NCBI GenBank assembly: GCA_036873135.1
Contig: JAPTYO010000004.1
Span: 1,546,322 to 1,610,321, forward strand
Reading direction: 5' to 3'
DNA from: Clarkia xantiana subsp. parviflora
Lineage: Eukaryota > Streptophyta > Magnoliopsida > Myrtales > Onagraceae
Length of the DNA: 64,000 nucleotides
The position numbers were made by a program, and so were the translations under genes. The notes under the pieces are model-generated. The model worked only from the letters and a program-made list of their open reading frames with translations, searched no databases and was not told where the DNA came from. Shown piece by piece: positions 1 to 12,577 of this stretch. Position 1 is the first letter of the stretch. Every line of letters begins with the position of its first letter.

Positions 1-2270
1 AAAAAGATAAACATACACATCCAAGAGGTGTATTCAGGGACAAAACCTCGAAAAATATGCTCAAGGTTAGATCTTCATTCTTGACTGAGAAGCAAAATGC
101 GCTTAACATCCCATTGAATAAATTCTAAGAAGAAATGATTAAGTGGGGGAACCATTCAAATGGAAACCCACAATCACCGCGGAACGTACAGACCAACTAT
201 TAACAAAGGAGGGGGTGACTTAAACTCCACCTACCAAAGCGACGGAGAAGCAAAAGAAGGCAAGAAGCATACTAGTGCCAAACGCCTCACCTACTACGCA
301 ATCCATAGAAGAACACCACCTGAGTTATGTGATCTTACACAACCGTCAGAAAAGGTGGCTACACTAAAGGAACTCTAATCACAAGTGATACCAACAAGCC
401 TATCCAAACCAGGAGCATATTCCAATCAGAGAAGAAACATTCATCATCGCCAGCGAGAAACTCTAAAAACACAAGACTTACAAAAGAGACAGTGCCACAA
501 CCAGAATATGAAAAAGGGGATACACCTTCTAAGGGACTTAAGGCATGATAAGAGTTCTCTAAGCTCAACCAAGGAATGGGTAACTCCTATTTCAGGATCA
601 TCAACGTCAATATTGGAGCAATGAATCAACACTGAATTCAAGCTCAAATTTAAGACAAACCAATCCACAGCTCAACAACTTGGGAAGTAAGGTTTCAAGA
701 TCGACCCTTACACTAGACGCACATCTTCATCAAGCACCTTGTCTGTGAATGGTAAGAAATTTGTCTTCGACATCCCATCAAGAAGAAAACCCCAATAAAG
801 AGGGCACCAACGGAAGATCCCGCCTTTAAGGTTATACGCCAAACAATTAGTGAGTGAAGGTTACAACAAAGGAAAATATGAGGAACCCGTCAGGTCGACA
901 CCCCCAAGCACGTATACGTCCGCAACACAAACACACTTTCTAATTAAGTTAGCCTACAAGGCATAGCCAATACGGGGGCAAACCAATGGAAAACCACAAG
1001 ACAACACCTGCAAACCTAAATAAATATTTTATACGCGTCTATCCCTCATCACGCTGCATCATAGTTGCAATGTTTTACAATTACTGATCTTTATAAATAA
1101 ATATTAAGTTTCAGATAAGTCGTGTCGTTGCGTGTAACATATCTATCAGACACTGTACAAATTTTCGTGTAGATCATGATATGAAAAAAAGCAGGTCCGT
1201 TACAGTATCTTCGTGTCGTGTCAGGAATTGTCACCCCTATAGAAAATAGTAGAAAAGCGGTGGGAAAAAATAATACGAGAATAGGACAAATATAAGATAG
1301 CTTGATACTTGAGGTCCAGTTTATACGATGGAGTGTAGTGTCAAGGAAAGCAAATGAAACCGTTAATTGGATTGCTATCCAATCTAGAAAGATGTCGTGT
1401 TTAGATAATTGAGTTTTCGAACCCCCGCCCTCTCTAAGCATTTTACTTCGAAATGATTAATATTGTAATCCTCCTTGAACCTTTGTTTTGATTACCTTGA
1501 ATAAGATTATCATTTTGGCAAAAAAAAAAAAATAATAATAAAATAAAATAGCCTTAACACGTGTCATCTTTTCATTGGGGCGCCCTAAGAACTTTCCCTA
1601 AACGACACTGCCCCATAACTATTTTACCAAAAAAAAAAAAAACATAACTATCGACATTCCGGTCAACAACATCTTTCTACGCAGCGGCACACGTTACGGC
1701 ACTTGATTTTGAGTCTTCTGTTTTTATTACTTGAAAGATATTGTTTTAGTTTGCACGTAATGTTGAATTATTGTGACAACATGTGTAGATGTTTTTACGA
1801 TAAATACACAATTAAACTAATATAGGAGTTCACGAAAAACTAAACAAATAATATTACTCATCTTATTCAGTTGACTTGTTAATTTAAGAAACTAATACAG
1901 TTTTTATATAGTAAATAAAGACATAATACAGTTTTTATATAGTAAACAAAGACATGTTGATCAAGAAAAATCTATATTTACCAATATTAATAATATATCT
2001 CTATATTTATCAGGATAGATAATATATCTCAATATACAACTTACTCTATTTACACGTTATGTCTCGCTGCCCATTGCAACCACAAGAAAGATGAAGAGCT
2101 TGCAGCTTGTAACTGAGAGGTTCATGAGGAGTAAAATGTGGAAGTGGCATACATAGGTAGGGTAGAGAACTAAAAGACGAAATTGACCTCAAATATAAAC
2201 TAACATTATTAAATTTTTAAGGGTGTTTTTATAATTTGAATAATAACGGTTACAAAAACCACTTTAATAT
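1..2270. other. Left-edge intergenic DNA without a recognised gene
   Basis: No gene could be supported here. Short open frames exist (160-378 on +, 1091-1441 on -), but none shows a recognisable domain or a plausible exon structure. The first kilobase is less AT-rich than the rest and may be an old decayed transposon, which I could not assign. From about 1.45 kb the DNA is AT-rich with poly(A) runs and is ordinary intergenic sequence. Confidence 0.5.
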
Positions 2271-2588
2271 AGCGCTGTCAATTCGTGCGAGTTCGTATCG
2301 TGCTAGGTTTGTATCGTGTTATGTTCGTGTCGTGTACTAGAGTCGGTCCAAATCCGGCCCATTACGACTCAACATAAAAAATCAGCACGAAAACGTAGAG
2401 TAAATTGAATAAAAAAATTAATATATAAAAAAAATTAAACTAAAATTTTAAATTTACTCAATGCATACATATATATATATATATATAACTATCGTGTATT
2501 GTGCCGTGTCACCAATATCATACCCAAACTCATAATTTTCGTATCGTGTTCGTATCGACTCAACGTGTCGGGCCCGAATTGCCCGCCC
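2271..2588. mobile_element. hAT-type MITE, copy 1 of the GGGCTGRCAATTCGTG family
   Basis: The left end reads GCGCTGTCAATTCGTGC and the right end, read on the minus strand, reads AGGGCGGGCAATTCGGG, so the ends form a degenerate inverted repeat. The interior carries repeated CGTGTCGTG-like words and an AT-rich centre, the same organisation as copies at 19,546 and 42,088. The third copy has a clean 8-bp target duplication, which assigns the family to hAT. It ends about 90 bp before the start codon of the phytyl ester synthase-like gene, so it may lie in its promoter. Confidence 0.55.
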
Positions 2589-2678
2589 TTCTTCAACTTC
2601 TTATATAAGTATTGAAGATAATAATAATAATAATAACTCAAAAGAGAGTTGAATTCCGGGCGATCTAACCATCCTCCA

Positions 2679-5600
2679 ATGATGGTAGCAGCCACCGGAG
2701 CTCGCAGGTATTGTTTCAGTAGTTACTCGCCGCTTCTCCACCACAATACCATATCCCCACCAACACTTCACTTACTGATCAGACCCACCGGCGGCGGAGG
2801 TTATGGTGTCTGGTCGAAGCGGCGATCCTCCATCTCGGACACGACTGATCCATTAATATCGTCCAAGGAGGTGACGCCGTTTATGGAGGAATACGATGAT
2901 GAAATGAGTTTGAAGGAGTTGTTGGAGGTTGCAGAAAGTTTGGTAACTGGATCGGCGGATAACGGACCTCCACGGTGGTTCTCTCCGTTGAGGAGGTGCT
3001 CTGCAGCTTCTTCTCCGTTAGTCACCAACTGCCCTTTGCTCCTCTACCTACCCGGTCAGTCAGTCAGTCAATCTTCTTCTGCACACTATTTATTAAAAAC
3101 TTCACTACAGCTAGCTAGCTAGCTTTAATGTCCTAGCTAGTTACGTATCATTCATACATGCAGCTTATTCCACTAACTTCTTGATTTGGATTTCCAAAAT
3201 AGTTCTTTTGATCCATAATGTTTGACCATTTTTGGATTTTGGTCCATAATGTTTCTTTTTTCCTAGTTTTGGTACCATATGTTTGCAGATTTTTTCTAGT
3301 TTTGGTCCGACCGTTACATACCGTCCATTTTTTGACATGTACAAGTCACGTGATCCACCATAAACTTTCATTTTTGTTCAATTTAGTCCCTCTGATACTT
3401 TCCTAACCTTTTTTTTGTTCAATTTAGTCCCGAAGTTTCAAAAATTAGGTCCAATTGGGGTCAATTTTGAAATTTCGGGACTAAATTGAACAAAAAAAAG
3501 TTAAGAAAGTATTAGAGGGACTAAATTTAAAGTTTAGAGTGGATCACGTGATTTGAACATGTCAAAAAATAGACGGAATGTAACGGTTAGACCAAAACTA
3601 GAAAAAATCTGCAAACATATGGTACCAAAACTAGGTAAAAAAAACATTATTGACCAAAACTCAAAAGTTGTCAAACATCATAGACCAACCAAAAGACCTA
3701 TTAACCCATTAATTAATGATATCCAAGTGTGATTGGGAGATTTATATATTAAACACCATATAACTACTTGTCTCCCTCCCAGCAAGGACAGCTTAGTGTC
3801 CTTTCAGTATTTTGACCATTATATAGATTTGAATTATATACTAATTATTATTATAATTATGGTTCATTAATAAAACTTTGAGTGTTTTCGTAAAAAAAAA
3901 AAAAAAAATTACTTTTTTTTTCAAAAAGTCAACTTTGACTTTACAAAACTTAGCAAAGTACAACTAATGTTGATTTTTATATTAAAAAGTTACATAATCC
4001 GCACACATAAAATTCAGATTATGGTTGTTTACGTGACACGTGATGGACAAAATAATGTGGACGTTACATGTTCAATTTTCATCACTTTTTAATAGAAAAA
4101 TCGACATAGTTTGCAATTTGGTATGTAATACAAAGTTGAGTTTGTTTAAAAAAATACGGCTTGTCTTTTACAGAACAATAAGTGGGCGTTTGGATGGACT
4201 TAATGTGAAATTACTTAAAAGTAAGATTATTAGTAATGTGAGGTTAAATTGTCGTGTTTGATTATGATGTAATATAAAATGTAATGTTAGGCTACAGTGT
4301 TTGGTATGTGTTGTAATGTGCATTGTAATGTGACTTTATTGTTATTATATTATCAATATGAGAATATATTATATATTAGTAAGAATAGATTTAAAAAAAA
4401 AAAAAACAAAATTATTTTGACATCAACTACCTTCTTGAACTTTATGTTCTATGGTTAATACTATAATCATTTATGAAACTCCAAAAACTCAGTATTTAAA
4501 CTCAATACGCATACTATTAAAATTCTATTAATTAAAACATTTTATATTGTTTTATAAAAATACTTTCATAAAAAACGCAGCGGAAAAACTGTACTCATTT
4601 TATATAAACATCGTGGTGCATGATCTAACTATTGTACTCATTGTAATCTCACATTACATTGATTGAAGTTTGGACATAATCTCAAATTATAATGGACATT
4701 ACATTACAATGCACATTAGACAGTTTGCAAACCAAACGGCGTAATGTGCATTGTAATGTAATGTCCATTGTAATGTAATGTCCATTATAATATGAGATTA
4801 CGTCAATACTCAATTCAGTGTAATGTAAGATTAAGTCTAACATTACAAATTGTTATTCTTTTATTTTTATTTATTAAATAGGTAGAATAATTTGTATTAT
4901 AATAATAATATTCTATAATTATTAGCTTTTTATTTTTTTAACAACTTCATAACGCATTATTATAATAAATAATAATGCACATGATGTTCGTATAAAATGA
5001 GTAAAGTTTTCCGCGTGACTTTTTTTTTATTAAAATTATCTTATAAAATTATATAAAATATTTTAACTAATAGAATTTTAATAGTATGCATATTAAGATA
5101 TAATATACTATCATATAATTTAAAATAATAACAATAAAGTCACATTACAATGCACATACCAAACACTGTAACCTAACATTGCATTCTATATTACAATACA
5201 ATCAAAAACTGTAATCTAACATTAGATTAAGTAGCTCTTGTTGGATCAAGATCGTCTTGCTAAACTTGGTGTGGAGTTCTTTGGGTCTCGATCTCACGCC
5301 TTCGGGTCTTTTGGGTGTTGGTGGCCGCTAGCTCCTCCTAACGAGAGTATTTAGCGAGAGCCTGAGAAAGGGGTGGGGATTGTACCCCTGATTCCACTCT
5401 GAAGCTTAAGTCAGTATATGAATATCAGTTGTAGATAAAAACGTATGTAATAATGCTGAACAGCTTACTATTTATAGGGTTTAGACTACCGACTTTAAGT
5501 GGCGGTGTTTCCCTTTAGGAAGGGTTTCCTTTTGTGGCGGTCAGAGAAGGTGACAAGCAGATTGTCACCTCTCAATTCCTTAAGAATGAAGGTTTCTCTG

Positions 5601-8600
5601 TAGTTGGTGACGATTAGCTCGCTACCTCATCATTCCTTAAGATGAGAGGTTTCCTCGTAGCTGGTGACGAGTAGGTCGCCACCTCATCGTTCTTTAAGAG
5701 GAGATGTTTGCTTTGTATTGAGAGTTGTTGACTTTTAGAGCGCCACCTCTTATCATCTAGTTGTCGGCCTTTTGTCTGTATCTTCTTACATAGACTATTT
5801 TATGTCGTCGACTTCTTGTTGTGGTTCCCGACTCAATAGTTGTCGACTCTGAAACTTATTTTGGACGGGGCCTAACACTTGCCCCCGAGACATTAGTCGT
5901 TGGCTTTTTCTTTGAAAGAGGTAACGACCTATGTCGAGTACTCATTTCCAGTGTTTTTACCCTGATCTTTGACGACATTGGTGGGCTCTTACTTGAGGTT
6001 TTACTTTTCCTGGAAGCTATCTTGAGGAGCGTTCCCTCCTTAATCCCTTATGACCGTTGGAACTAGAAGTCGTTTCCTCTTATGGGAAATGATTTATAAC
6101 GACTATTTTTTTGGGGAAAACTTCCCGAGAAAGTCAATCATCTGAGGAGTTCATTTATTGGTGCAGAAACAAAGAAGGGAGCAATGATGATTAGTCGTTT
6201 CGTCTCCTTCTTCTTCTAGTATAAATACTAGGTTTCACCTTAGAAGGAAAATATGGTCTGAAGAAATTTAAGTTATAATTAGAACTATATACATTTCTGA
6301 GTGTTCATCCATATCCAATCTTGGGTACACAATTTTCAAGATACCAAATGAATGAATGGTGGGATCTCTGACCACAAAGAAAAGAATGGTGGGAATTGAG
6401 ATCTGTGATAATTGGATTAATAGTTTTTTTTGTTACAAGATTAATACTTATATTGTATAATAATGTATATGTATATATATAACGTTGATTGTAATAACCG
6501 TGGTTATGGACTTAATACCATAGTCATAACCATTTTGGGTACAAAACTCATCACCATAACCGCCCCTCACCATAATGGTGCGGTTAACCATTGCGGTAAA
6601 TTGTGCGAATAACCATGGTTATTTGATTTTCATCGCACCATTGCCGACCCTAGTCTCACGTGACTTTATATTTAGAGTAAACTACAGAAAACCAAGGCCA
6701 GCCCAGGAGAGACTGGGGCCTAAAGCTAAAATTAAATTTAAGGCCTTCACAATTTTTTATGAAATATTTAAATTGACTATTTAAAGTAATTTCTTATTTA
6801 AAATTTATTTTGTGAGCTTTTAAAGAAGCAAATTCGCTAATTAAATGTTATTAGTACTCAATTTTTTTTTCTAAAATTTCTTTTTCAATTGACAATATAA
6901 TTTCATTTTTCGAAAGAAACTATAAAGTATGTATTATTAATTGCTTACATTGACTATAATAGATGTTATAGTTGGCTCAGTAAATGATGGCTTATTTACT
7001 TAAACTGACTATAATTAAGTCAATTTTATTGCTGACCCAAAAATAATGAAAATTGGTTTTTTTTTTTTTCCTGAATTGAACATTTTTTTGTCATGGGTTG
7101 AAGTGGATTTAGCTATATAATAATATATATGAGGCCTCATTTTTCTGGGGCCTAAAGCCCTAGCTTTAGTGGTCTTACCCTTGGGCCGGCCCTGCAGAAA
7201 ACTATAAGCAATTTGTGAAGAAAATTTTTTAAAGAAAAAAATCTCTTATAGTTTATAATGATTTCTAAGCATTAAGTTTTAAGAAAAACTTATTATATAT
7301 GTATCAAACTTTTGTAAAAAAATCTTCCTCACAATTTGAATATTTCTTGTAAATTGTTCTTTTTTTTTTTTTTTTTTGTAAAATGTTATTCCTTAAAAAA
7401 TATTCAAAATGTTGTAACTTTTTTAAAGCAAACAATCTCTTATAGTTTATTAGGATTTCTAAGTATTAGTTTTTAACAAAAAAAAATTTTATATATACGT
7501 ATCAAAATTTTGTAAAAAAATCTTCCTCACAAATTGAATATTTCCTGTAAGTCTTCTTTTTGTTGTAAAAACTCATTCTTTTAAAAATTGTTTAAAATGT
7601 TGTATTTACAAAAAAAATTCAACATATCCCTAAAAAATAATTTTTTTTTTCTTATAATGACTTTTACCTAAGAAAATGAAGTAATTGTATAGGAATGGAC
7701 GGAACTGGGGCAGGGCTAGCATTGCAGCAGAAAAGACTCGGGAAGTAAGCATGTATTACTTTACCTCTCTATATTACTTATCATATATATATAATTTTTT
7801 TTCTCAGGGTGATTTTAGGAGGGGCCTTGATGGATCTAGCTTTAAGGGGCTTGATCTCTGTTAGTTACGTCCGCTCGCCTTGTAACATTTGTTTGCCTCG
7901 TATGTCGGTTTGCCTCGTATGTCGGCTTGCCTCGTAGTATTCTTGCAAGAATGGGCGAACCGAGCCGTAGCCCGGTAAACTCACTCTGATACTCAAGTCA
8001 GTTCTCTATTGTAGAGAAATAAAGTAAAATGTAAGTGTATAGAGAGAGCGAGAGATAATCATTCATATGGTAGAGATAATTGAGTACTTACAGAGATTCG
8101 TGCCCCTTATTCCCGGTATAAAACTTAATCCAAGATAGGTTTATCCTTTTCTGGGATTATTATCGTACCGTTTGTAAATAAGCTATGTTAAGATCGCTTT
8201 GGCGATAGGAGAGGTTTACGTGTTGTAGGAGACGTAGGGGGTTACCCGTATGTAAAAGTGTAGGAGGAGGCATCTTAAGTAAGGATGTAGGAAGAGACCT
8301 CCTAAGTAAGGGTCACGTGTATGAAGTGTGGTAGGTCACCCGAATAAGGCAACCCACATGTTTGAGTCCAAACGCGGGGGTTCCGTGCGGAGTTTGGATA
8401 GGGCCGGACGCTATGATGGTGTGTCCGATTCGGCCTTGGCCGGACTTCCTCCTAGGAGGGCGTTCGGTCCTGCCCCGGGTGCTCTCAGTGGTGTGTTTTT
8501 TTTAGAGGGAGGTGTTTTTACCTTTGGGACTTAGCCAAATTTTATTACCTTTAGCATGTAGTCGGGTGACTCCGTTACCGAGTCGGCCCGGTAGTGGGCA

Positions 8601-11600
8601 ATAATTGGGCGTATATCCATCATTTTCCTCCAATCTAAGTGAATATCTTGCATTTACTTAGCTTTGTTTTGGAGATAGGTAGGAGCCAAATTAGTTGGTG
8701 CCGCTTCGTTTGACATTGAACTTGTTATTACTGGGTCGGACGACCTAGTTACCGAGTCGGTCCGTTAGTGCAATAGTTGTGCGTATATCCATCAAGTCTT
8801 ATCAAAAGGGCAGTACATGTAGCATGTTTGTTCCACACATAGATTAATCCCCACTCGCACTGGGTCAGCACATAAGGGGTAAAGTGCTAGCCATAAATAT
8901 ATTTGCCTTCCATAGTCACTAGCGGGATTTGAACCCCTAACTTCTGGTTAATGGATGAAGCGTTGAATCGCTACACCACATTAAATGATTATATTGCTAT
9001 TATATTGTTAACTGATCTTCACTTTCTATTTAATTACTCAGGTTCTTCGACATTTGGTGCATGCACATTCCTGTTATGAATCGAACACCATTTCTTGGTA
9101 CCTTTCCCAGTCACGTAGGTACTTTCGACATTTTTGTTCTTCCAATGTAGTAACTAGTTAGTTGAACTTCAGGCTTGGTAAATATGGTGGAAGAAACCGT
9201 TAGATGGGAAAGCAATCGATGTCCAAATAAACCTATTTATATTGCTGGTGAATCTCTTGGAGCATGCATTGCTTTAGTTGTCGCAGCGCGGAACCCCGAC
9301 ATCGACCTCGCATTGATCTTAGCTAATCCAGGTAAATTAGTTTTCCTTATTACATGGTTGATGAATGAAACACTAATTAGGTATTCTTAATTCTTGGTTA
9401 ATAACTTAGGAGAGGTCTGAAGTTTACCTCATGTTAACGGGAGAGGTCTGAAGTTTCAAATGTTGATTTGAGAGGTCTGAAGTTTCAATTTTGTTGATAA
9501 CAACGGTCTCCGTCTGTTTTTACCGTTAATTGTGACGGAAGTTGGTCACATGCTAGGCATGTGGCCAGAAATAAAATAAATTTCCAAAAATACACTTCTA
9601 TCAAGTGTGCCCCTCACATGCTTGAAGTGAAAATACCAAAATGCCCTTAATGCCACCATGGCTCCGGCCACCTGGCTCCGGCAACCACCACCCGACTCCG
9701 GCAACCACGACTCCGGCTCCGGTGACTACCAATCCAGCTCCGGCGACCACCACCACGGCTCCGATTGGGCCCAAATTGGAACCACTGGCCCCGATTGGGC
9801 CCAAATCGGGGCCACAAAGCTCCGATCGGAGCTTTTTTGGCTGAGTTGGTGGCCGGTGCCGGGTCGCCAGAGCCGGTGGTGGTCGCCGGAGACGAGGTGG
9901 TGGTCGTCGGAGTCGGGTTGTGGTGGCCGGAGCTTGGTGGTTTTAATTTGACTTTAGGGGTAAAATTGTCATTTCACATTTCCTTAAATAAAATATTAAA
10001 TAAAACAAAATATTAAATGGGCAAAAATGTTATTTCACACAATTCTGTTAAATTTAACCCTTAAAAATGGACGGAAAACCTCAAATCAACAAAGTTGAAA
10101 CTTCAGACTTCTCAAATCAACATTTTAAACTTCAGACCTCTCCCGTTAACATGAGTAAACTTCAGACCTCTCCTAAGTTATTAACCCTTAATTCTTCGTC
10201 CTAACTCCTACAGCTACATCTTTCGACGAATCGCCATTACAGTCACTTGCCCCTTTTCTGGAGATGGTGCCGGATCAAGTTCAATTTACATACCCCTTCT
10301 TAATGAGCTTAATGAAAGGTTCGTGTTCGACCGTACGAACATGTCATTTACGGGTAATAAATAAGTATAATGCTCTCAACTGATTGATTTATACATATTG
10401 TTTAGGTGAGTCATTTATACATAGGGCTGTGAGAGATATTTTGGAGAAATTAGGACTTGCCCCACAACAAACTGTCGATGAGCTATCCAAGGACGTTTTA
10501 ACCATGTTTTCTTACATTTCTGTAAGATGGCCGTATATTGCTTATTAACAAGATATTATCAATTTTAATATGGGTTAAGTCCAAGGCTTTACTAATGTTG
10601 AAATTTGATGTCTGAAGTTTGAATGTTAAAATAGATAGTTTCAGGTTTCATTTTTGTTGAAATTTGGTGTATTTTCCTCTCATTTCAATCATTTTCATAA
10701 ACTCACTCACCCACTCATAATCTATCACTCTTTAGTTTTCACAAAATCGCCAAATTTTCTCCAAAAACTTTAACATCCATAAGAAAAGGTTTCCAGCAAT
10801 GTGTGGAGCAATTTCCAATGACAACGGAGCAGGATTAATTGCGCGGATATGGCCAGCTTCTTAGGTGACGGTCCCGGCAAGGTGACGAGAAGGGAGCGTG
10901 CATGGGAGCTCGAATTTGACAGTCGGTTTCGTCGGGATTGACTTCTCTAAAGTAATCACACTGAGATACCAAATTTTTAACAAAATTGAAACTTGAGACT
11001 CTCTATTTTAACATTTTATATTTCAGACACCAAATTTCAACATTCGACAAACCTTGACAGCTTATAAATTCTTAACCCTTTTAATAATTATCAACGATGT
11101 ATATATGGCAACACATTAATAGGTTATGGCGGATATTCTACCAAAGAGGACACTTTTATGGAAGCTTCAGATGCTTCGAACTGCTTCTACATATACCAAC
11201 TCTCAATTACGTGCGGTTAAAGCTCAGATTCTATTACTAATCAGGTCATTATATACGTCTCAATTAATTAGTTACATATGTTCTTGTACTATATATACTA
11301 GAACTATATGCCTAATTCCTCTGATGTTCAACTCACATTTAATCTTGAACTTCATATTTACCTTGTCATTCTAGTGGAAAGGATCGACTGCTTCCAGTTA
11401 GTGCAACGGAAATTTCACGACTTTATCGGGCATTACCTGGATTCGACATTCGCAAATTCCCGGAAAACGGTCATTTTCTATTCTTGGTAATTAACAATTC
11501 TCACATCTCTGATTCTTCTGAACTTTTTTTTGCCACTAGATTCTTGTGAAATTTCAATTTATCAGATATTTACAAACTCAAAAGCTATAAGTGACTGATA

Positions 11601-12540
11601 CTTATGCATGCAATAAATGTTAGAAAAATAAACTTTATTGGTGTTCAAAAGTCTAGAAATCTCAAATGTTTCTAAGTAATTAAAAGTCAAGAAGTCATTA
11701 GAATATGAAGTTACTAGAACACGAAATATGACTAGAATATCAAGTCAATTAGGAGTCTCTCACCCATTTTTCCTTGGGTTAAGAACACAATAGGGGCCTG
11801 AATGTTTGCCCATGTTGCCAAAAGGGGTCTGAATTGAAAAAATGTATTATTAAGGGCCTGAATTTTGAGTTTTGTGTTTTTTCAAGTCTCCGTCCAAATT
11901 TTCTGTTAAATCTAACAGAACCACGTGAAAAGACAAAAATACCCTTTTGTAATTATTATACAATTTATCAATTTAATTAATAAAATGTGAAATGTTTAAA
12001 ATACCCATACACACTAATTATGCCCTTAAGGCCACCACGCTCCGGCCACCGCCCGGCGACCACCACCCGGCTCCGGCGACCGCCACCGGCCTCCGATCGG
12101 AGCTTTTCGGTCGTCGCCGGAGGTTGGTGGTGGTCGCCGGAGGCCGGTGGTGGTCGGTGGTTGTCGCCGGAGGCCGGTGGTGGTCGCCGGAGTCGGGGTG
12201 GTGGTGGTCGCCGGAGCTGTGGTGGCTTAAAGGGTATTTTCGTCATTTTAGGTCAAACATATGAGAGACACACTTTGGTCAAAGGGCATTTTCAGGTTTT
12301 CAAATTATTTTTGGTCACATGCCAAGCATGTGACCACTTTCCGTCACTTTTAACAGAAAAAATAGACGGAGACCTCACTTATACACAAAACTCAAAATTC
12401 AGGCCCTAAATAATACGTTTTTTCAATTCAGACCCCTTTTGGTAACATGTGCAAAAATTCAGGCCCCTATTGTGTTCTTAACCCTTTTTCCTTTCCTCAC
12501 ACACTCTATCTCTATTCTTCTCTCCCTCCCCACACACACC

Positions 12541-12577
<37 letters not shown>

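Noticed and set aside
160..668. Small open frames at the left edge as genes
   Set aside because: Overlap on both strands, no domain, no splice or promoter context that I can support.
1091..1441. 116-codon minus-strand frame
   Set aside because: AT-rich random-like composition without any recognised motif; neighbouring DNA is repeat-like.
9601..10016. Several overlapping Pro/Thr/Gly-rich frames on both strands (also at 11,977-12,409 and 14,161-14,626)
   Set aside because: They arise from the CTCCGGC-type core of Mutator-like elements within introns; low complexity, no conserved domain, and no codon structure.
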